Assembly: GCF_030463535.1 (NCBI RefSeq)
Contig: NC_132888.1
Coordinates: forward strand, 33,006,769-33,070,768
Source: Salminus brasiliensis
Lineage: Eukaryota; Chordata; Actinopteri; Characiformes; Bryconidae
Length of the DNA stretch: 64,000 nucleotides
Direction: 5' to 3'
In this document: positions 1-13,424 of the stretch, in pieces
How the letters are laid out: each line of letters begins with the position of its first letter
Numbering within the stretch: the stretch's first letter is position 1
Program-made: the position numbers and the translations under genes
Notes under the pieces: model-generated
Told to the model about the DNA's origin: nothing
Database searches by the model: none
The model's input: the letters and a program-made list of their open reading frames with translations, nothing else

Positions 1-149
1 AGGAATGCATGCCTTTGTCTTGCTAAGTTGTAGTCAGGAGCAACAGTGGTGCTTGTAGTAAACCAACATCATTGAGTACAAATGCTTTTTTGTGAACAAG
101 TGAATGGGAATGCTACTATTCTTACTACATAAATAGCAACATGCCAGAG

Positions 150-220
150 AGGGAGGACCAGGAAGGAATTGAACTTGTAATCTCCCAATCTTTTAATGGC
201 TGCGCCACTCAGGAGCCCCC
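150..220 (-). repeat. tRNA-derived SINE head fragment
   Basis: Read on the - strand, this has an A-box-like 'gagtggcgcagcc' followed about 35 bases later by a B-box-like 'agttcaattcc'. This is the pol III promoter layout of tRNA-derived SINEs. It does not fold into a complete tRNA cloverleaf that I can draw, so I call it a SINE fragment rather than a tRNA gene. Confidence 0.5.
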
Positions 221-1070
221 TTTTAAAACTTTAAAGAACCTCCATATAATTTCAAGTCATTTAACGTTTTATGTCCTCCAAAACATTTGTTTCCAACCAG
301 TCTAACACACCATATTCAGTCAAGCAAGAACTTCTAAAGGCAGTAATCAGCTGGATCAGGTAAGGTGGAGTATGGTTGGATCAAAAGTCTGAGGGAAGGT
401 TGCTCTCTAGAAACAGGTTTGGAGACCACTGTTGTAGAACTATATATTCATGGAAAGAATCATTTAACCATTTGCATGTTCTTTCTAAGCATTTTATGGG
501 TATTTTATGCATTTGGAAACTTGGTAAATGTCCTGGGAAATATTATCAGTACATTTTCCACAAATCAAACATATTCTTTCTTCAATCATTTAACAGGATA
601 TTCAGTTAAAGAACAGTATGTGTTAATTCAGATAAACAGATAATTCCCTTCTTTTTATAGAGAGAATATTCTTCAAGTTTATACTGTAAACAAATCTGTA
701 AAACAAAACTAAACAAAAAGAGTGGACAATTTCTTCTCCATTAAACAGAACATGTTCTGTGCACATTTACACACTAGGTTTTAGTTGTTCATCTGACATC
801 AGGTCAGAAGCCATACATTTCAAAGGAATCATGCTTTCTGTAACTACTTTGCTAATGTGTATAGAGACATATTAGAAGACATAGATAATGCTAACATAGA
901 GTTGACTTGGAAGCATCAAAATTCATCAAGACATCATCAAGGTTTTCAAAAAATGAAAAGCAAAGTCTCAAATTGCTAATTTGAGTGTTCTTAGCTATCT
1001 CAGTAGTCTGCATGGTCAACATATCTACATTCATTTAAAAACCATGTTTTCAAAATGTCAATAAAGAAAC

Positions 1071-1114
<44 letters not shown>
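1071..1114. repeat. (AAT)n microsatellite
   Basis: An uninterrupted AAT trinucleotide run of about 15 units. Confidence 0.95.
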
Positions 1115-1116
<2 letters not shown>

Positions 1117-1232
1117 GAAGAAGAGGAAAAATAAATAAATCCATGACTAAAATAAAACCATTAAAAAAACACAAAAAACACAAATTTTACTAGACTCTTT
1201 CAATCCTCCACTTGTGTCCAACAGGCTATAAT

Positions 1233-1306
1233 TGTGTGTGTGTGTGTGCGTGTGTGTGTGTGAAACACTGATTATTTGATTATTTCTTGATTAATTGGTC
1301 CAGTTG

Positions 1307-1374
<68 letters not shown>
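1233..1374. repeat. TG and TC microsatellites
   Basis: A (TG)n run at 1233-1262 with one interruption is followed by a (TC)n run at 1309-1374 with a single phase slip. Confidence 0.95.
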
Positions 1375-1376
<2 letters not shown>

Positions 1377-3382
1377 GAAGCAGTTTGACCAATGAATGCA
1401 TGCAGATTCAGGTATATATAGACCAATTATGACAGGTGAGAAGGCAAGTGTGATGTGAAATCAATGCGAAATCCTGGTCATTTTGCTCATTTGAATGCTC
1501 TTAGCTTTACAGCTTATTTTATAAAATGAACTTAATATTAATAATATTATTGTACTGTAACACAGGCCTTTAGCATGCTTGGAATCATTTAAGAAATACG
1601 ACTAAATGATGGCTATTTTTCGCAGTGTATCGGCATGGGAATCTTTCAGCTTGTTAAAGTGGCAGTTTGTCCCGCACTGTTTGTATATGATCTCTCCGTG
1701 GTGATGAGTATTTGCACTGTAGGGTGTAAAGGCTTCTCTCTCGGTTCTATTGACCTGGATGTTCAGTAGTGCTTCATGTTGTAAAACTCTGAGGAGGTGC
1801 TAAAGTCTATGGAACAGATTTGCCGTCATAACATGTCAGGTCCGGCCTGACACTAGCATGTCTGTCTTCTTCTGAAATAACCCACTACTGAAAAATGTTC
1901 TTGAAGTAGCCTTTGCATGGGGGCTGGGGAAGTGTACCAAGGAGGGGAAAGTGGGGAGAAGAGAGTTCAGGGGGTTCAGACTTTTGGGGGTCTCTGTATT
2001 TATTGTGGTATTTCTCTTTCTTTTCTTTCTGGGTGCTGGGTGGGGGAGGTATAGATGGTATACAGGGGATATATATTATTCAATTCAAGCTACAAAGACG
2101 CAAACACAAACAGTGTCTTCATGTAGTCTTCTATATGTCCATATTAAAGATTGGTCTATGCATGTGTGCACGCGTGCATCTTTACTGGGTTGTCAGCGGG
2201 CGGTCGGATGATGACCCTATTGTCCAATCAGAGCCGTTGATTGTTGTTCAGCGCTTGCTTCGAGGGGGCCCTGGCTCAAGCCCCAGATTCACCCTAATCA
2301 GCCAAAACAGCACCCCCAAAAGAGACCAACGGCCCTGCTCCAAAGAGCCAAAATAAGTGTACTTTTGTTTCCAGAAAACCCATTTTCCATGTTATTTACT
2401 TTACTTACTTGCTAGTGTCTGTAATTAGCAGGGTGATGTGTGCCTAGCTACCACACTACGCATTACACCGTCAGAGCTACTCAGAGCATCAGGGCTACAC
2501 ATCACGTCAGGTAGTAAGTTCTGAGACCTCAACACTAGCGGCATCAACCTAAACATGTACCTTTTAAAAATACAGCACATGCAATCACTTCATCGCTACC
2601 ACAGAGCAGGTGGGGGTTCAAAGTGTAGGAGTACAAAGAGGGGTTTAACAAGCTGGGGGTGGTAGATTGTGTGTTTATGTGTGTGGGTGTGTGTGTGTGT
2701 GACTGTTTTTTGGGGGTGCTGGACATAAACAGTGCCAGCCTCTGGATACAAGCCAAGCCTGGAGGGGTGATACTGCAGAAAGAGGGGCAACAGAAAAGAC
2801 TCAAAAGGATAAAAGAAAGAAAAACACAAAACCATACTTTTCTATAAGGCCATGGGAGAAAAACACTTTTGCTAAATAAAAACAACAACAACAACACCAA
2901 AAAACACTCACTCACAATACACACACTGATTTACATGGCATGGCATTCGGAAGATGAGAGATGTGCTCGCTACTGTATCTATAGGAATTCACTACTATAA
3001 ATGCAAAAGCAGTAATTTCAACATAAGCATGATTTTCTGCCAAACTACAGCATGGTTCATTTTATTTAAGTTACGAAATTGAGAAGTGGGGTGAAGCGTG
3101 AGTACACATTTCACACGTTCCTCTGTAGATGTGCATCAATGTTCATTGTTTCTCAGTAGCGGATTGTAATCTGGCACCATCTGCTGGTAGAAAAGGAAAC
3201 TACAGATTTTTATTTGCATCCAAGAGGGAGCTTACAGTTTCACTGTTTCCTAAACAATGCTATTTGCTTAAAAAAAGCCTGAATTAAAAATGGGTGTGGC
3301 TGGTGTGTATTTTTTTTTCTACATGCATTACTGTGTTGCTATTTGGTCTAATGTAAGGCTGTCTGTCTGTCTACACTATTAG

Positions 3383-3551
3383 TCCTAATGTTTGTGAACA
3401 CCCCTTGCAATGAATGCATTAATCTACTTTATGTTGCACCCATTTCTGACACACACACAGCTTGTCTAGTCCCTGTAGAGAAGTACTGCCAATAGAATAG
3501 GATGAACTTGAAACTATTGGCACCGTGCCTAATTCCAGGCATGGGTTAGAA

Positions 3552-3618
<67 letters not shown>

Positions 3619-3760
3619 TATATATTCTCAGCCCAGCAGACACATTGAGGTGTTTAAACATCCCAGCAATGCTGCTGTGGCACTGGGCACTGGGACCATT
3701 GTACCAATGTTGGTGCTGTATAGAAAAGCAGGTCATCTGACTGTCTTAAAAAAACTCTTT
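3383..3760. mobile_element. Tc1-derived MITE copy, invaded by (AT)n
   Basis: The left end resembles 'aatgtttgtgaacacccctt'. An internal 'cttgtctagtccctgtagag' block recurs in the copy at 16.2-17.0 kb and, inverted, in the copy at 24.0-24.4 kb. A long AT microsatellite at 3554-3626 interrupts it. The family assignment rests on the TIR-like motif of the better preserved copy at 16.2 kb. Confidence 0.55.
3554..3626. repeat. (AT)n microsatellite
   Basis: An AT dinucleotide run of about 30 units with a short imperfect extension. The Ile/Tyr-repeat open frames across it are artefacts. Confidence 0.95.
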
Positions 3761-3859
3761 CATGGAAGATGAAATAGTAAGTTAACTATGATCATGAATG
3801 TTGACCTCTCAGTGATTTCCTAGAACTGTTCTTTTTCACATTTCTAATAGAAAACAGGT

Positions 3860-4510
3860 AGACATAACAACTACTGAGACGTAAAAAGCTTCAGTGGCAT
3901 GGATCCACAGTCCTCATACTTTGGATTGGGGTCATAACTGGGAAGGCCAATACAAAAGCTTGATGTTAGCCTGTTTTTTTTTTTCATTCCACAACCATCT
4001 CTGATGTGTGTTTGTGGCTATTGTCCTGTTGAAATGCTCAATTGTGTCTAGGTTTCAACTGTCTAGCTGGTCATTTGAGGTTATGCTGAAGAATTTGGAG
4101 GTAGTTCTTCATTATTTCATTCGCTGCCCCAGAGCATGATGCTACCACCACCATATGTAACAGTACAGTGTTCTTGGAACTTTACTCTAAAGGAACCTCT
4201 GGTTATTGTGGCCAAAACAACTCAACCATAAATCTTTCCAGAAGTCTTTATTTCTGTCCATGTGGTAGTTGAGCTTGGATGGCAGCCTCTCCAGTCTATG
4301 ACAATGTAAAACTCGTTTGACCGTAGGCAGCGACACTGGTGTTTCAGCAGCTTCCAGTTCATAGCAGGGCTTGGTGAACCTTGAACCTCAGTGGTTTGTG
4401 GGTTGTTTCTGACCATATGAACTAGTTTTCTCTCAATTGTTTGAACAGATGATCTTGGAATCTGCAGCCGTTAAGAAATGGCTCGAAGAGACAACTGTAA
4501 ATCTACAATC
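3860..4510 (-). mobile_element. Decayed Tc1-like transposon
   Basis: The + strand shows 'gagcatgatgctaccaccac' near 4132, the reverse complement of the codons for the Tc1 transposase GGGSIMLW-type motif. Surrounding sequence keeps Tc1-like spacing, but all frames are broken. No terminal repeats are clear. Confidence 0.55.
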
Positions 4511-4793
4511 ATCTCCCCCATTTTTACTGAGCTCTTTAGACTTCCCATTGTACTATGTTATACATTGTACTGGTCAATTCAATGCAATCCATTTTTCATA
4601 TAGTGTGCATAAATGATGGCCTGTCACAGTAGCTGTTTACAGCCGATGGTTAAGGGGATGCTGATGGCTGCCCTCCGGCCTGGCTCTCTTTGCAATGCAA
4701 ATCATCACAGTCAGTAAAGAGACAGCAGGAAACTGCTTCTCAGGACATTTACAGCTGACGCACATGTTGATCTTTCACACACAAACGAACATA

Positions 4794-4794
<1 letters not shown>

Positions 4795-4832
<38 letters not shown>
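4795..4832. repeat. (CA)n microsatellite
   Basis: A perfect CA run of 19 units. Confidence 0.95.
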
Positions 4833-4834
<2 letters not shown>

Positions 4835-6330
4835 ATTAAAAATAAAATCATGACAACAATATGCGTTACAACTACCACAGGTAATAAGAACATCTTCAAG
4901 CTATTTTATAAAAACAATATTTTAGTATTTTTTTTAAATCCTAATATCGGTCTTCCACATCTGTATAATATGGCCTTTTATCACAGACAATAAACCATTT
5001 GTAAATAGAGCAGAACAGAAAACCTGTTGAATCAGCAACAAGTGCAGGAGTAAGATTAGGTTGAAAACTTACTGATTATTCCTTGTAATGAACTCCCCTT
5101 CTGTTCTTATTCTAATGATGTTCTGGCCTGCTCTTCTACGACTTCTACAAGATTGGACAGATGCTATTTAACATTATCATAGGCTCTTCAACTTCTTGCA
5201 AACTTGCACAGTAACACTAATAGGACAGCTATTCTCAGTAGGGGTAGATTCATTTCTTATAAAACCCCCAAACTTTGAAATAATCTTCTACATATTGTTT
5301 TTGACTCAGACACAGTTTAGATTGAAAGTCACTTTGGTGTTGGGGATGTTGTCCCACCACTTACACGTGATCACTTCATAGATTGGTAGGTTCATAGATG
5401 GTTGAGTGGATGGATGCCAGTTTCAGATGTTTCAGTGTTGCAAACAGAACTACATCTCTTGACCCTTCTCTGAGCTAATGTCTCGGGCCTTAGACTGATG
5501 GAAATTTAATCGACAGGGTCAACTGCTACCTGCATCTGACCAGTTGCTCACCCTTCATTATTGACTACATTGACGTTTACATGTATTCTACTTAATAATC
5601 TTCTAACTGCTGTGATTGTTAATGCCGTTATAATTAGTGTTGCTATTATTACTACTATTACCACCATCATTACATGTATTAGTATTATTATTACTACTGA
5701 TAAAAAAAGATTTATGGAGTGTTAAGGTGACTTTTTACCATTTAATAGTCACTTATAAGTGGTTTTGTCCAGAGGACAATGTTGAGTTTTAATGATGCAC
5801 TAAATTGTTCCTAAAAGAATCAGTAATAAAAAATGATGATGTGAGGTCAGAGATTTCTATCCCTATCCCTATAACATACCCTCCACTCCAACCCATATAC
5901 ATAAGTATCTTTACTTCTGTACATGCTCTTTGATTAGTTCCTCAGTAGCCACACATCTGGCAGTTTAGCTGTGTTTTCTCTTGGGGAGCCCCACTGGCTT
6001 TCTGGGAAAGAGGAAGCATTGCTGTTTTCTTTCTCACTTGGTGTCCAATGCTTGTTTATCCAGTAATGAGTGCAATCACACGGCTCAGTGGATATGAGGG
6101 AGCCTCCAAGCCTACCCCACCCATCTCTCTCTCTTTCTCTTCAGTCCGTAACCCGAGGCACCGCATTGGCTCCACTGTACAGTCTAAATTTGGGGAAACT
6201 TTAGATTTGGCCCAGCGCTCAGCATACAAACCCCAATTTCCTCCCAGAGAGGGTGAGAGTGAGAGGGGGAAAAGTGTGGGAGAGGTGGGGCGATGGGATG
6301 TTTATGCTAAACTGGGGTAAACCAGTGCCG

Positions 6331-6344
6331 GTTTCCATAGCAAA
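6331..6344 (+). promoter_or_regulatory. RFX X-box-like site
   Basis: The bases 'gtttccatagcaaa' approximate the palindromic RFX X-box consensus (GTTGCCATGGCAAC). The site lies in a GC-richer block just upstream of a candidate spliced exon. Motif resemblance only. Confidence 0.25.
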
Positions 6345-6494
6345 TGCCCCAGTGACCATATGTGCGAAGTCACCCCCCCCTCCCTCACTTTCTGTGCACC
6401 CGGGTCATTTTTCGGTCTTCTGCTGGTGAGGAGCGAAACGATTACAGGTAAAAAGTGGAAAAAAGTGCTTCACACAGCTCCTCTCCCTCCACAG

Positions 6495-6656
6495 CGGAGA
6501 AAGTGATGCTATGATGGACAGGCCGAGGATGCAGATGGAGACACATATTGAACACACTCTTCAAGAAATTTGTGCTTCGGTGTCACCAACTTACCGGAGA
6601 AATAGCAACGTGTTCGGTGCATGACTCAGAGCAATGGCAGAGTGGAGAGGCTGACG
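6495..6656 (+). other. Candidate non-coding or 5' UTR exon
   Basis: This block follows a pyrimidine-rich acceptor ('ctctccctccacag') and ends at a consensus donor ('ACG|gtaagtg'). It holds a 37-codon frame from 6511 to 6624 that ends inside the block, so it is not a straightforward internal coding exon. It is more GC-rich than its surroundings. It could be a 5' exon of a gene or lncRNA on the + strand, an alternative upstream OSTN leader exon, or chance. Confidence 0.25.
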
Positions 6657-9600
6657 GTAAGTGGGTCAGGTAGCAACACAGGAGACTTCCAGAAAGTGCT
6701 GAGACTTATAGGGTGTGGCATTATTGGGTTACATTATGGGAAGATATGAGACCAGGCCATGTCAAACTCTGGTTCAAACAGTTTATTGCTGCCCCTCATT
6801 TAACAGACCTCATTACGTCAGGCCCCCTCCTGATCACATTCAGGTGTGTTAGAGCAGGGAGAAGGCTGAACAGCAGTTCTGTTCTATCTCCAGACTTTTA
6901 GTTGAACTCCTTAACTGCAGGCCTATTATTCAGTTATGACTTTAAAATGGGCTGTGAACTTAATTGCTTAATGTGTTTGTACTCTTAGCTATAGGACTGT
7001 ATTAACTATATAAATGAACAATAAATGTATTACTGACAATGTTGATAAAGAACAATGGGCCTTATTCGCCAATTGTTTTTTTTTTCCTTTAAACCCACTT
7101 ATGCAGTTGTCAGGACAATTCTATTCACTGGTATTTTCTTATTTGGGATTTGCTCAATTTCCTAAGAAAATGGAATCCATCCTTATAGGAGCATAACTGT
7201 GAACAATTCTGTAGTTAAAAAACATTGTCAATCAGACAATTTTTTTTCTAAAAACAAGTTTATGTCATAGCCTGTCACACATATCCACAGAAATGTAATA
7301 ATGTCTCATGACAACGCAGACCACAACATCTATGACTGGACCACTTGGTTGCATCATTATTCTGCCTTCGTGTAATTTTTAAATTCAGTTGGACGGACAT
7401 GGACAGACATAATTTGAGATAAATGGTTGCAACTGATTAACCAAATCATTGAATCCACCTGCTTTTCCTCATCCATCTCTCAGTGGCTGGACAAGCACAG
7501 GAAGTTCACCCTCCTTCTGCCTTAACTGGTTCAATGGCCATACATCTCCTTTAACGTCTTTTTCTTCTTCATTGCAGACATTTTAGTATTTTAGAACTTC
7601 ATATTTGATTGTTTTTCTGTTTAAAATAGCTCAGGATGAGACTGTACAGAAGCCATGTATATGTAGAATCATCTGCACTACCTGCACAATTGACACTGAC
7701 TACTCTTTCCAACCTCCAAAGTTATGTAGTTATGTGAGGTGACTGAAATGTGGGCCTATTGGTCTGTTTAAGGAGTTAACACTATTAGCCTAAGATAAAA
7801 ATCACAACCTCTCAGGAACACAAACATTTGTTGCTATTGGTGCTACTTTCACACTCTGGACCTGAAGACCTGAAAAGAAGTTGGGCTAAGTTACCAGTGT
7901 GTCCAAGCTAATTAAAAAGAAGCAAGCTCAGCCACGAGTTATTCTTCAAGTAAACCCTCAGCTACCCTTCAGAGAAATGCTACCTACACTACTGGCTACA
8001 TGCCCAAAAATAGGTTGCGACATTAAAGCTACTTTCGAGATGGATGTCGCATCACTAACAGTTACAGGCAACAATAACAGTTAGATTTATTCTGCTATCA
8101 AGCTTGTGGCTAAAAAGCACAGATATGAGATCAGGCCTTAGAGGAGCAGCAAGCATAAATTCTGCAGTCTCTCGCATGGCATGTCTGATTACAGGACAGG
8201 GTGAGGCAGGAGTATGAACCCCTCTAAAACTCAGGCTCTTCTCACACAGTCTCAGAAAAACACACATGGTTTTTCTCTCAGAGGCTAAACTAACAGGCTT
8301 AGGAAGGCGTTTTGCTGTATCTTCAGGCTGAAACAAAAGAGCCCTCTTTCTGTCCTTTTCTCTGCTCTCTCACTCCGCTTCTGCTCTCTCCGGACTTCTC
8401 ATCTGATCAGGTTTCCCTGCACAGCTGCACTCTTCTACTGGCCCAGCACTCATTCAGTTTTCTGCCTATTTCTCTCTTTCATAGTTGTCATCTTTTTTCC
8501 CTCTCACTGCCCAACACTGAATGCAAATGTTTCTGGGAAATCCAAATTACTAGACAATACTTTAACTTCATATGCTCTATTTTGACCCTAAAGAAAACCT
8601 TTCCCAAGCTTTTTTAAAGCTCTTGCCATACTGAAAAGTCCTGGAGGGAGATAATGAATTAAATCTGTATTTGACTGAAGGAGCTACAATTATAGCTATA
8701 CCATTATATTACCATTTAATTGATAGGTTGAAGCAAATCTGTTAACATCATTAAACAAATTAACATCGAAATGAAAAACAGCACTACTTAATAGCTTTCT
8801 TTCTAGGATTTTAACTTCAAAATAAAAGAGCGACAGTTCTAAAATCAGATTTTACAAAGCCATACTGAAGTTGTTTCAAAATTAAAAAGTTCATGCCATG
8901 GCTAAAACCATCCCTTAACTGTGGTAATATCACTGCAACATATCTATTTATTGCTTTAAGAAAATGCCAGCAAAATACAATGTGATTAAAATATATCAGT
9001 TGCAAAAGTGTGAAAAGTAGGATTTGGTTACATAAACAACCATGAGCAACATGATGCAATAACAACAGCTCACTGCACTAATTCAGTATTCAGTTAAGGT
9101 GGGTTAACATCTATTCATTTGTCTCAGACAATTCATTTTATAATGCTCAATACACCTTCATGACTGCACACATCAATTCAATTATTTATTGATGCACAGT
9201 GTTGCTTAGCAACCACAGTCAGGGGTTTACTTTATATATAACAACTAGTATACAATAATAAAATCAGCTGTATTTATAAGGTACCGCCTGCCACAGTTTG
9301 GAAACTGTACAAAAGCAAGCCTGTCCTGCATCAGTCATCTTTTAGTGATTTCTCATGAGCAGTGTGTCTGACCACAGGTGTTTGGAGGTTGTCTAGACCC
9401 ATGGAGTTACTGCTAATAGTTTTCAAAGCTGAGTTTATATCAGAAGGAGGTGTTTCCGGCCACCCGATCAAGCCTAACCTGTAAAAGTTAATGGCCTGCC
9501 TGCAGGAAACTAAACATAGATGGTGTTTTGATTACGTGAAAATTGACATTTCAAAAGAGATTAGGATCAATCCACTAAAACAACAGAGCAGAGAGCCGAG

Positions 9601-10659
9601 GGGCAGGGGCCAGCCGAGAGCTACCTTCACAGGCCTGGCACCACACGGAACTGCAATTACACGCACACATACACACATGGACAGGTCCTTCTTACTTTTT
9701 TCCATGTTGTATATACATTTATGTCAGCATACATGTGTAGTGGATCTGCTTTAAATGTCTGCAGATCATTGCTAACCCTTTTTTTTTTTTTTAGGTTATT
9801 GATTGGTATATAGCTTGACTGTGGATATGGTTCTAGGTAAAAAAAAACTTTTAATTGACATGGAATTTTTTGTATTTTTTTATATCATAGCCATTACATT
9901 ACATTACATCATATCGTTTTCACACTTACATAATGATCTTTCTTTAAGGAAGCACAAGTGGTTCCTTCATGGCACTGTTCCTAAGAACTCCCTTTAGCAC
10001 CTTTATTATTATAGAGTTTAGCCTCTCTCTCACGTTTGACTCCACGACCCTGCCTTCACAAAGCTTTCAGGAATTCTTCCTTAACAACAGCAGGTGGGAC
10101 AGATGACATCACCTTGCGGAGACGGTCCCATTAATGACAGAGGAGCCTGGCTTTTTCCCACATTACTGTGATATTACTGCCCTATTGGTGCTGTCATTAT
10201 TAACACAGGTGTATTTTCCCAATGAGCAAATCCTCCGGTACACTGAATGGACACTGTGCAGGCCAAGGCAGACATGGAACGAGGTGGAAAGCTCAAAAGA
10301 CACAAAACTCTTTCAGCCAAGGGCCTTCTAAGGTCCTGCTGAAAGAACAGCAGAAGCCCCTCACACTTGCATGCACACTCCCCAAAGAGGTAATCATAAT
10401 TATGAATGAGCTGCCACACACATTCACACCTCAAGTAAATGAGCATATAATCTATCCTTGTTATGCCTTCTTAGCGACTGTTGCTAGGTTTGACAATCTT
10501 TACAGAATAGAAAGCATAGTAAATATTATAAAAGGTTAATTAAACATCTGCAGTATACAAATGTAGTCTTATGGGATTTGTCAAGTCTCAACATCAGTTG
10601 CTAACAAGGGATGAAGTGGGTGTAGCACTGATTGGCCATATAGATTAAAACAGAGGGCT

Positions 10660-10862
10660 TAATGTGGCCTACCAGCAGGTTGGCGATTTGATCCCCTGGA
10701 CAGGCAGGAAATTGGAGCACCCTTCCCTTCCTCAACATCCACAGCTGAGGTGCCCTCAAAGTAGGACACCTAATCCCAATTTCTCCCCGGGTGCTGAAAG
10801 GCCAGCCCGGTGTTCCAGGCTTGTGTGATTACTGCCCCTAGTGTGCGTTCTTAGCTGTTAGT
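10660..10862 (+). repeat. SINE-like repeat
   Basis: A B-box-like 'ggcgatttgatcccc' is followed by a C/T-rich body ending 'gattactgcccctagtgtgc', a layout seen in tRNA-derived SINEs of otophysan fishes. It is a single degenerate copy in this window, and the classification is by resemblance. Confidence 0.45.
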
Positions 10863-12201
10863 CGTAACTCTTTTCAGCTATATAATACACGTCTACTCAG
10901 TAGTGCATGCATGCAAATGTGTGTCTGATTTTATTAGCATTTTATATTGTTTATCAATATATTATATAGCTACAGTTTTGATTGGGTATGCACACACACA
11001 TACTGATGTCTGATACACACACTCACAGATGCAGTTGGGTAGCTGTGAAAATCATCATGTGTAAGCGATAGCGACTGGGCCAGATGTGGACATTTGCGTC
11101 CAGACGTGACCGTCTCTCTCTTAAAAGAACATCACCATGGAGATGCCTCTGACAGCACAGTGTTTAATATGAAGACATAACAGACAGGCTTCATCCACAC
11201 ACACACAGACACACACTATCAGATGCACCCAAATGTCCACTAACCTGAACCTTAAGCACCTTAGCAGTCCATGAGTAGAACTCTAGCCAACAGGTAGACT
11301 CGGATAAAACACTCACATGACCACACACACACATACACACACACACACACACACAAAATCTGTGCGCGAGTTAAGGAAGGTTATGTTGAGTCTCGTCGCT
11401 ATACACACGGATCGGTGCTTACCCTGAGGACTCTGGGTAATGGAACATGACAGAACCTCATTCCTATAAGCGCAGAAACAGGCTTCCTCTCTTTCTCTCT
11501 AATTTCTCCCTTTCACTTAATTGTGTTTTGCCACACACAATCACTTCCTCATGTGTAAACTCACACTCACCTAGTCCTGCACCTAAAAATAAAGCTCACA
11601 CACACACGCTCACGCAGGACTTTATAAAACAGCTGTTGAAGCTGTGGGGTTCTCCTCAGGATGGAAATGCCTGGGGCTGGAGAGAGGGAAGAGAGAGAGC
11701 ACTACTGTTGTCCATCACTCTCTTCTTGGAGGTAAATATAGTGGAATTATTGAGTAAATATAGGCAGGCTGCTGGGGAGCCCCTCGTTGAGACACACTCA
11801 CATACACACTCACACACACACATTGCTCATTTATCTGACTAGCTATTCTGCCACGCATCCCATTTGTTCCCAGTGTTTTCTGATAGTTCAGCACTGTGCA
11901 CTGACCTTAACTGATGCAAAAGAGGCCTGCAGCTCCTTGGATGCTGTTCTTAAGTCCTTTATCACTTCCTGGATGACTTGTGTCTGTGGGCTGAAGCATT
12001 GGGTTGGGTCATGCAACAAGACAATTGTGAGACAGCTATAGAAGGTGTTTATATATATTTATATCACCCATTTCCCCAAGTGCATCACCCATTTCTACAT
12101 TTTCCAAATTTAAAGAAGGCCAATATTCACAGGTTCCATCCTAGGCTAAACACTAACCCTACCAGATCCTACAAAAAAATAAAATAAAATAACATAAAAA
12201 A

Positions 12202-12236
12202 ATATATATATATAAATTATATATATATATATATAT

Positions 12237-12307
<71 letters not shown>
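12202..12307. repeat. (AT)n microsatellite
   Basis: About 100 bases of AT dinucleotides with two short interruptions. Confidence 0.95.
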
Positions 12308-12309
<2 letters not shown>

Positions 12310-12748
12310 CTACAGGTCAAAGACAATGCCAGGCTGAGCTAGGCTAGGCTCAGCCATAAATGACATGAAACAGGCAATAAACTTCTAATTCCTTCCCCCA
12401 TAAGCCCCCAATAATATTTTCATTCAATTTTCAATTGAAATGAATTGAAATATTTACATTTCAATTCATTATTTATAAAATGATTTATTAAACATATATA
12501 ACCAGTCCTCATATATAACACCTCTTTACTGTGTTTAAATCGCTGTAAGATGTGACCTCTTGTGGCGTATTGCTTTAATAATATAATATAATATAATATA
12601 ATGCGATAGATTCATAGATTCAATAAAAAGGAAAGAAGGTATGGTGGTGAGAGTCAGAGAGCGAGAAAGAGAGAGAGAGTTAAAGACAGAGATAATGAGT
12701 TATAGGAAAGATACAGGTCAGAGGTTTGCAGACAGTCATCTGAGCCCA

Positions 12749-12780
<32 letters not shown>

Positions 12781-12971
12781 CCTCTCTCACGTACACACAC
12801 ATACACACCTCCTTAGTTTATTTCGGAGTCTGCATTGCAAGGCCCCATGGAGCAAAGGATAGTTTATACATGTGTGATCTGATTCAGCAGAATGAGGGAG
12901 ATAAACCGCCTACACGCACTGTACAGATAGAAACACTCACAAGCGCACACACACATGCACCATACAGACAG

Positions 12972-12974
<3 letters not shown>

Positions 12975-13014
<40 letters not shown>
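12975..13014. repeat. (CA)n microsatellite in OSTN 5' flank
   Basis: A perfect CA run of 20 units about 290 bases upstream of the OSTN TATA box. It sits in a wider CA-rich stretch spanning roughly 12.8-13.1 kb. Confidence 0.95.
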
Positions 13015-13017
<3 letters not shown>

Positions 13018-13270
13018 GCATACACAGACATAGGCAGGTTGGCATTTTCACATCAGTTTGTGGGCAAGTGTGTGTGGAGTGTTAGTTCATACCACACACT
13101 CACACACACGCATAGAAAACACACACACATGCACACAAAGCTGGTCCAGCTGTTCCCTTGGGTTGCCATTAGTAGTTAATAGCATCAGGGATGAGAGTGT
13201 CAGAGAGAGAGGCTTTGGGGCGAGCAACAGTGGAAAACCTGCAGAAATGATGTCAGAGTGACCACGTCCA

Positions 13271-13308
13271 CCAATTGGAGTGGAGATTCCCGGTGAGAGG
13301 CTATAAAA
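13271..13308 (+). promoter_or_regulatory. OSTN: OSTN core promoter (CCAAT and TATA boxes)
   Basis: A CCAAT motif at 13,271-13,275 and a TATAAAA box at 13,302-13,308 sit about 120 bases upstream of a consensus splice donor. Transcription would be expected to start near 13,330-13,335. This gives a short untranslated first exon, which suits the OSTN coding exons that begin at 15,975 directly after an acceptor. Confidence 0.6.
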
Positions 13309-13331
13309 CAGTGAAAGACAACACCAGGAAC

Positions 13332-13424
13332 AAGCAAAGGGAGGGAAACTCTGAACGTGAGAAATTCCAGGAACTTTGACTGTCCGTCCTGTCCTGCGTG
13401 GCCACGGCAGAGTTGTGAAGAAAG
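13332..13424 (+). other. OSTN: OSTN exon 1 (5' UTR, predicted)
   Basis: Non-coding first exon inferred between the TATA box and the donor 'AAAG|gtaaga' at 13,424/13,425. The start is estimated from TATA spacing and may be off by several bases. The next exon opens exactly with the ATG after an acceptor at 15,974, so an upstream untranslated exon is required. Confidence 0.5.

Larger units (their letters stand above)
1..13270. other. Intergenic region 5' of OSTN
   Basis: No protein-coding gene is recognisable here. The open frames are short, lack homology I recognise and often run through microsatellites. The stretch holds an AAT repeat, TG, TC, CA and AT tracts, a tRNA-type SINE head near 150-220, another SINE-like block near 10,660-10,860, a MITE at about 3.38 kb and a decayed Tc1 copy at 3.86-4.51 kb. 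A GC-richer block at 6.3-6.66 kb with splice-like borders is listed separately. Confidence 0.6.

Noticed and set aside
2205..2340. Possible tRNA or SINE head with 'ggctcaagcccc'
   Set aside because: A single B-box-like match without a convincing A box, cloverleaf or second copy.
3419..3740. Open frames with Ile-Tyr repeats on both strands
   Set aside because: They are translations of the (AT)n microsatellite. There is no homology or splice context.
6048..6320. 90-codon frame before the GC-rich block
   Set aside because: No family resemblance, contains simple CT/GA-rich sequence, and no supporting splice sites at its ends.
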